A stretch of 64,000 bases of DNA from an uncultured Prevotella sp. (GTDB lineage Bacteria; Bacteroidota; Bacteroidia; Bacteroidales; Bacteroidaceae), in contig USJX01000001.1 in the NCBI GenBank assembly GCA_900555035.1, forward strand, positions 38,518 through 102,517, written 5' to 3'. Under the pieces are notes generated by a model that was not told the origin of the DNA, did no database searches, and worked only from the letters and a program-made list of their open reading frames with translations. The translations under genes and the position numbers were made by a program. Below, one piece after another: positions 59,601 to 64,000 of this stretch. Numbering within the stretch: the stretch's first letter is position 1; every line of letters begins with the position of its first letter.

Positions 59601-61322
59601 TTAGCACTCCGTTACTTTCCACAAGTCATTACCTTTATAGATGATGGCTATCTTGTGGATAGGCTTTCCATTCATCAGCTGTGGCAATCTTGCGTCTTGC
59701 GCATATTGCTCCAACTGAGCTCTTGCTTCTTCCAAGGCCTTGTTTCCTTCTTCATCGGTATCGCCCGTTTTCAGATATTTCAACTCCAAGAGGTAGGCAT
59801 GGGCAACCTCAGGGAAACGGGTGAGATCTGGAATCATCGTCAAGTCGCAATAACCGCCGTTCAACTCCATTTCCTGGATGATGTAGTAATAACCACTATG
59901 ATTGAGATAAGCAGCGATGAAACCTTGCAGATTGCGCTCTGCCTGGATGCTGGAGTGAATACTTGTGCAGTTTCTGTAACCCTCGGCGATGTATTCGATG
60001 GCTGGCTTGATGTTACCATCCAGAGCCATTACATCGTATCGGTCGGCAAGATGATTATTGTTGATTTTGGCATCCCTGTTGTATTCATCCAACACATAGC
60101 CGTAATATTGGCGGCGTACATTCTCGTTAGGGATTCCCAACTTTACTCTTCTGCCACGCTTGCCAATGATGGTCAGCATGCCATAATAGTAGAGCAGACT
60201 TGGGAACAGGTCTGGGTCAACCAAGTCTTCAGCAGGGAAACTTTCTCTCAGTTCAGCCCAGATGTAACCTTGGTTGATGATTTCTTTCAGCACGCTCTTG
60301 CGGTCGCCCTGCAGCTTGTCCAGGAAGATGATTTTCTTCATCTTGGCATAATCAGTCATGGTGTTTGGATCTACCATCTCGTCCGGTGCTTTGCCAAAAC
60401 GGATGAAATGGCGGAGATAATAGATAACCATATCCGAATTGAACATCTTTGGATCTGTGACCAGACTGTCCTTTGCGAAACAATAGTTATCATACCAAGG
60501 CTTCATGTCAGTAATCAGCTGGTCGGTCGGAACCTTGATGAGTCCTACTTCTCTGTAGTATTCTATCATTTCCCGCACCTCGTTCTCGCTGAATCCCAGC
60601 ATCATGTTGAACATGGGGTCCATGGAGAGATTGGTGCCGATGTTATAGCCGCTGTTGAGGTCGTTCACGGTGACAGGACTTACTCCCATCATCATGATGC
60701 GTTGGAACATTCCCTTGAATAGCTTGAAGAAGTCACGGTAGAAGCCTTGTGCATGAGTCAGGGCGTGATATACAGCTTCTCCTTCCTCGCTCAGGATAAT
60801 GTTGGTGAAGTTGTCATACTCGTCGATGATGAGATAAAGTTGCGTACCTTTGCTTTTGGAATAAGTATTCAGTGCATTTAGCTTATAGGAGGCACCGGAA
60901 AAGCCAAGGTATTCCTCCATGTTGAAATCTTCATCATAATAGGCAGCATACTTTTTGATGAAGCCATCCAATACGCTGTTACAATATTGATTGAAGTTTT
61001 CCTCCAAAGTACTAGGACCTGCAGCAGCTCTGGAGAAATCAAAGTATAAAACTTGGTATTTGCCAAGTCCTTCGGTTGGGTGCGACTCAATCCAAGTATC
61101 CTTGAATGTGGTATGGAACGAGTCTTTCTTCTCGATGTCGTAGTAGGCTTGAAGCATCGTGAGGAAGACACTCTTGCCAAAACGGCGTGGGCGGATGAGA
61201 TAGAGAAAGTCTCCAGCTTCCTCCATCTTAGGTATAAACATAGTCTTGTCAGCACAGTATCTGTTCTGACTCTTAATCCAGGTATAATCGGCAACGCCGT
61301 ATGGTAATCTCTTGTAATCCAT
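59601..61322 (-). CDS. AAA-ATPase-like protein with C-terminal PD-(D/E)XK (DUF1703-type)
   Basis: 573 residues. Opens LPYGVADYTWIKSQNRYCADKT with Walker A RPRRFGKS (44-51), LIIDEYDNF near 172 (Walker B) and a C-terminal nuclease-like region (ILQEMELNGGYCDLTMIP-type D...ELKY motif: YLLELKYLK). A Bacteroidota-expanded family of unknown function. Promoter box TATCTTTG on the - strand (61367-61360). Confidence 0.8.
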   Translation of the reverse strand: MDYKRLPYGVADYTWIKSQNRYCADKTMFIPKMEEAGDFLYLIRPRRFGKSVFLTMLQAYYDIEKKDSFHTTFKDTWIESHPTEGLGKYQVLYFDFSRAAAGPSTLEENFNQYCNSVLDGFIKKYAAYYDEDFNMEEYLGFSGASYKLNALNTYSKSKGTQLYLIIDEYDNFTNIILSEEGEAVYHALTHAQGFYRDFFKLFKGMFQRIMMMGVSPVTVNDLNSGYNIGTNLSMDPMFNMMLGFSENEVREMIEYYREVGLIKVPTDQLITDMKPWYDNYCFAKDSLVTDPKMFNSDMVIYYLRHFIRFGKAPDEMVDPNTMTDYAKMKKIIFLDKLQGDRKSVLKEIINQGYIWAELRESFPAEDLVDPDLFPSLLYYYGMLTIIGKRGRRVKLGIPNENVRRQYYGYVLDEYNRDAKINNNHLADRYDVMALDGNIKPAIEYIAEGYRNCTSIHSSIQAERNLQGFIAAYLNHSGYYYIIQEMELNGGYCDLTMIPDLTRFPEVAHAYLLELKYLKTGDTDEEGNKALEEARAQLEQYAQDARLPQLMNGKPIHKIAIIYKGNDLWKVTEC

Positions 61323-61468
61323 ATCTTCTTCGTTTTATCGAGTGCAACTAATTCAATTGCAAAGATAGTGGAAATAATCGGGAATAGCAAGGCTTTTCTC
61401 AAAAACTTCCTTAAATGATGTTTTTTCGTTGTAGTAAATTAAATATCCGCAAAGCTGGTATATGCAAA

Positions 61469-61511
61469 AAGGGTCTATACGCCACCTTTTCATCGTGGCA
61501 TATAGACCCTT
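61469..61511. terminator. strong hairpin terminator
   Basis: AAGGGTCTATA pairs with TATAGACCCTT and, inside, GCCAC with GTGGC, 16 bp in total. It lies after the SGNH hydrolase gene on the - strand. Confidence 0.7.
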
Positions 61512-61579
61512 GTCGTTTCCCGTGAAGATTTGTTTTCTGGAAAAACAGATGACGTTTCTTGCAGGAACAGATGATGCTT

Positions 61580-62446
61580 CTAGAAATCGCAAGGCAGGGC
61601 AGAGAGCTGCTGCATGATGGTCTTCGCCATGCGGGAGTGGCCGGCATCATTAGGATGAAGACGGTCGGTATTTGGCTTGTTAAACATCTGGGCACCAGCA
61701 TCGTAAAGAGGGAAGAGTCCCGAAAGAGAGTTGAGATCGATGACAGGCACCGCCCACACATTGCCCACTTCCTTAATCGCCTTTACGTATTCATCGAAGA
61801 AGATGCCACGTACGTTCTCGTACATCTCATCGGGCTGGATGTTCTTGTCGCTGCTTCCAAAGTAAGCACGATGGATAGGAGTCATCACCACAATTTGCTT
61901 TGTAGGATACATCTGCTTCAACTTCGACATGGCTATGTTGATGCGACCTTTCAAGGTGTTCTTATCCATGGCAAAATGACGATGGCGACGCTGAACCATT
62001 TCGCTTGGCTTGTGAAGGGCTACTCTTACGCTGTCGAAAGTCTCCGTGTACCATTCGCCGATAGGCACACCATTGTTATAATCGTTGGTACCCATAAAAA
62101 TGAGAATGGCATCGAAATCATCACCATGCTCTTTCTGGAGTAGATCAGCCTGTCGGGGAATATCGTTCCACTGTCTGCCGCTTACACCATAAACGTAGGG
62201 GGTAATGCCAAGCCAATCCTGCAGGAATCCCCAGTATTTCACTTTCGATGCCTTGATTCTTGGATCTGTGATGGAGTCGCCGAAATAAGCCACCTTCTTT
62301 CCCTTCCAAGGATGCTGAAGGTTCTTGAAAGCCTTTTCCTTTTCGGCGATTTCTTTCTTGCTCATCGCCTTCTGGGCGAAGGCGGGCATGGTTGGCATCG
62401 CCAAAGTCAAGGCGAGTACCAGGGTAATCATTGTCTGTTTCTTCAT
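61580..62446 (-). CDS. secreted SGNH/GDSL hydrolase
   Basis: 288 residues with a signal peptide cleaved after AFA (about residue 24). Catalytic blocks: GDSIT (Ser58), GVSG (about 87-90), MGTND (Asn121) and DRLHPNDAGH near the end (Asp and His). Such enzymes remove acetyl or other ester groups from polysaccharides in the periplasm or at the surface. Promoter TAACTTTG on the - strand (62486-62479). Confidence 0.85.
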   Translation of the reverse strand: MKKQTMITLVLALTLAMPTMPAFAQKAMSKKEIAEKEKAFKNLQHPWKGKKVAYFGDSITDPRIKASKVKYWGFLQDWLGITPYVYGVSGRQWNDIPRQADLLQKEHGDDFDAILIFMGTNDYNNGVPIGEWYTETFDSVRVALHKPSEMVQRRHRHFAMDKNTLKGRINIAMSKLKQMYPTKQIVVMTPIHRAYFGSSDKNIQPDEMYENVRGIFFDEYVKAIKEVGNVWAVPVIDLNSLSGLFPLYDAGAQMFNKPNTDRLHPNDAGHSRMAKTIMQQLSALPCDF

Positions 62447-62478
62447 TGCTAGTTTGTTTTTAATTCTTTTTCTAAGTG

Positions 62479-62559
62479 CAAAGTTACGGCTAATTTCTTA
62501 AACAAAGCTACATTTTTTGTTCAAATATCGGTATTTTTCTGCATTTTTTTGTAATTTTG
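62479..62559. promoter_or_regulatory. divergent promoter region
   Basis: TAACTTTG on the - strand (62486-62479) for the SGNH hydrolase and TAATTTTG on the + strand (62552-62559) for the MFS transporter, 65 bases apart. Confidence 0.6.
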
Positions 62560-62642
62560 CAGCCGCAAATATAAATAGGCATATTAAAAGGCATATAAAT
62601 AAGCATATAAATTAAGGTATATAAAATAAGGTATTAAGAAGG

Positions 62643-63833
62643 ATGACTGTAAGTTTGATTAATATGAATAGTTTGAGCAATTTGGGAGATTTAACCCGTA
62701 AGCGAGTAGCTGTTGCAGCTTATTATTTTGTGCCGGGCGTGGTGTTTGCCAGTTGGGCAAGCCGCATTCCGGATGTGAAGCAGATGTTGCACTTGAGCAA
62801 CGGACAGTTGGGATCGGTGCTTTTCGCCATTCCTATCGGTCAGCTTCTGATGATGGCTTTCTCGGGTGTCTTGGTGAGCAGGTTTGGCAGCAAGAGGATG
62901 CTTGCCTTATCTGAAATTCTCTATGCATTGGTGCTCTTCTGCATAGGAAGCAGCACTACGGTTTTCAATTTGATATTGAGTCTGATGGCTTTCGGAATGA
63001 TGGCGAATCTGATGAACATCGCCACCAATACCCAGGCTTGCCTGGTAGAGAAGATGTATGGGCGTAACATCATGTCGTCGTTTCACGGTTTGTGGAGCCT
63101 GGGCGGTTTTGCGGGTGGTATCATCGGAGCCGTCTTTGCCAATACCCTGCTTCCGATAGAGGTTCACTTTGGAGCCATCCTGGCGATGAGTCTTCTTGTC
63201 ATTGCCATCGGATTCCGTTTTCTAGTAGATGATGCTACGGCGAAGGCGGAAGAGGAGGATGTGCCGAAGTTCTCTTTCAAGACCATCGACCCGATTCTTT
63301 TTCTCCTGGGATTGATGGGATTTGCCGGCATGTTCTGTGAAGGAACTGTTTACGATTGGAGTGGTGTGTATTTCTCATCTGTAGTAAAACCCGATGAGGC
63401 TTTTATACGTGCGGGCTATGTGGCTGGTATGGGAGCGATGACTCTGGGTAGATTCCTGGCCGATGGTTTCGTAACGAAATATGGACCATCCAGGGTGTTG
63501 AAGGTTTGTGGTGGTTTGATTGTGGGTGGTTTGTGGCTGGCAGCTGCCTTGCCTTATCTGATTCCTGCCACCTTGGGCTTCCTGCTGGTAGGTTTCGGCA
63601 TCTCTTCGTCTGTGCCTATCTGTTACAGCATCGCCGGAAAACTCGGAACCATCAAGGCTAGCATCGCCATCACCATCGTTTCGAGCATCAGTTTCTTCGG
63701 TTTCCTGGTAGGACCTCCGGTTATCGGATGGCTTGCTGAGGCCACCGGTCTCCGTATCGCCATCAGCATTGCCGCCTGCCTGGGCTTGATGATTGCTTTT
63801 GTTGCCGCAAAGGTGGAAAAGAGAATATCTTGA
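62643..63833 (+). CDS. MFS transporter
   Basis: 396 residues with about 12 membrane segments and two similar halves. The loop between helices 2 and 3 has SRFGSKRMLAL (MFS G-x-x-x-D/K-R signature variant). Resembles YbjJ/fucose-permease-like exporters. An ATG at 62664 is the alternative start because AAGAAGG directly abuts the ATG at 62643. Substrate unknown. Confidence 0.8.
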   Translation: MTVSLINMNSLSNLGDLTRKRVAVAAYYFVPGVVFASWASRIPDVKQMLHLSNGQLGSVLFAIPIGQLLMMAFSGVLVSRFGSKRMLALSEILYALVLFCIGSSTTVFNLILSLMAFGMMANLMNIATNTQACLVEKMYGRNIMSSFHGLWSLGGFAGGIIGAVFANTLLPIEVHFGAILAMSLLVIAIGFRFLVDDATAKAEEEDVPKFSFKTIDPILFLLGLMGFAGMFCEGTVYDWSGVYFSSVVKPDEAFIRAGYVAGMGAMTLGRFLADGFVTKYGPSRVLKVCGGLIVGGLWLAAALPYLIPATLGFLLVGFGISSSVPICYSIAGKLGTIKASIAITIVSSISFFGFLVGPPVIGWLAEATGLRIAISIAACLGLMIAFVAAKVEKRIS

Positions 63834-63880
63834 ATAAGATGAATATCTTGAAAATAAGATGAATATCTGAATAAAAATAC

Positions 63881-63917
63881 AAAAAACCGTGGATGCTCCA
63901 TGCATTCACGGTTTTTT
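63881..63917. terminator. bidirectional terminator
   Basis: AAAAAACCGTG pairs with CACGGTTTTTT around a 15-nt loop, with A/T runs on both sides. Just before it are three imperfect GAATATCTTGAATAAGAT-like repeats (63822-63873). Confidence 0.85.
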
Positions 63918-63938
63918 GTTTGAATTCACGTTGTTATA

Positions 63939-64000
63939 TTAGATAAACAAACTTCCTATCTGGAAGACCAGGGCTGATACTACCCATGCCAGGAGCGTGG
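63939..64000 (-). CDS. feoB: probable FeoB, C-terminal end (partial)
   Basis: Only the last 20 codons are in the window: TLLAWVVSALVFQIGSLFI then stop. This hydrophobic ending resembles the final helix of ferrous-iron transporter FeoB (…A(W/Y)..A..(Y/F)QIG). Too short for certainty. Confidence 0.4.
   Translation of the reverse strand, partial: TLLAWVVSALVFQIGSLFI

Overview
The window reads as Bacteroidota DNA, most likely a human-gut Prevotella/Segatella-type host. This is inferred from host-style promoters (TTTG about 20 bp upstream of TAnnTTTG), A-rich ribosome-binding sites, moderate-to-low GC, and family content such as SGNH hydrolase, AAA_14/DUF4143 ATPase and FeoB. No marker gene fixes the species. 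About 49 kb of the 64 kb is one end of an integrated podovirus-like temperate phage. Its left end lies outside the window, and its right end lies just past a tyrosine integrase (47745-48908).

Phage, left to right. 1-10958 (+ strand): the 3' part of a giant polyvalent virion protein (zincin-like, cytosine-methyltransferase, ADP-ribosyltransferase-like and LPD38-like parts), then small virion-associated proteins. 11036-16726 (-): tail fibre module, including a fibre with an embedded calcineurin-like phosphoesterase and a fibre built of about 10-residue repeats. 16814-20162 (-): packaging, with large terminase, a rhomboid-like intramembrane protease and a putative DNA-binding/small-terminase protein. 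20295-25910 (+): scaffold, major capsid protein, connectors and portal. 26309-29209 (+): lysis (holin, GH19 endolysin, one-gene spanin) and two related connector-like proteins. 29301-32348 (-): a large tail nozzle-like protein and its partner. 32369-43581 (-): early genes, consisting of many tiny accessory genes, a MazG-like protein, a broken cytosine methyltransferase carrying an HNH endonuclease, replication protein, VRR-NUC, DUF1367, ssDNA-binding protein, PD-(D/E)XK exonuclease and ERF annealing protein. 43603-44291 (-): about 0.7 kb without genes but dense in hairpins, headed by a tRNA and ended by a terminator. 44513-48908: the lysogeny switch (Rha antirepressor, Cro-like protein, divergent promoter, CI-like repressor), membrane/lipoprotein cargo genes, and integrase.

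Six copies of a composite promoter (TTWACGnRTWWA, exactly 22 bp, TAnnTTTG) precede structural, lysis and tail transcription units on both strands. They look like a phage-specific late promoter class.

The chromosome side (49-64 kb) carries a bacterial PARG, a DUF4160/DUF2442 pair behind a duplicated structured leader, a long rod-like RNA-type element, a C5-methyltransferase plus McrB/McrC-like restriction island, and a repeat-rich intergenic region. An AAA_14/DUF4143 ATPase there is bracketed by two different short-repeat arrays, each with a period of about 32 bp. These are followed by a second AAA-ATPase/PD-(D/E)XK protein, an SGNH hydrolase, an MFS transporter and the last codons of a probable FeoB. 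The strongest leads are the ornate RNA next to the tRNA, the 32-bp-phased arrays with an adjacent putative sRNA, the late-promoter family, and the peptide motifs shared between scaffold, capsid and a 73-residue protein.
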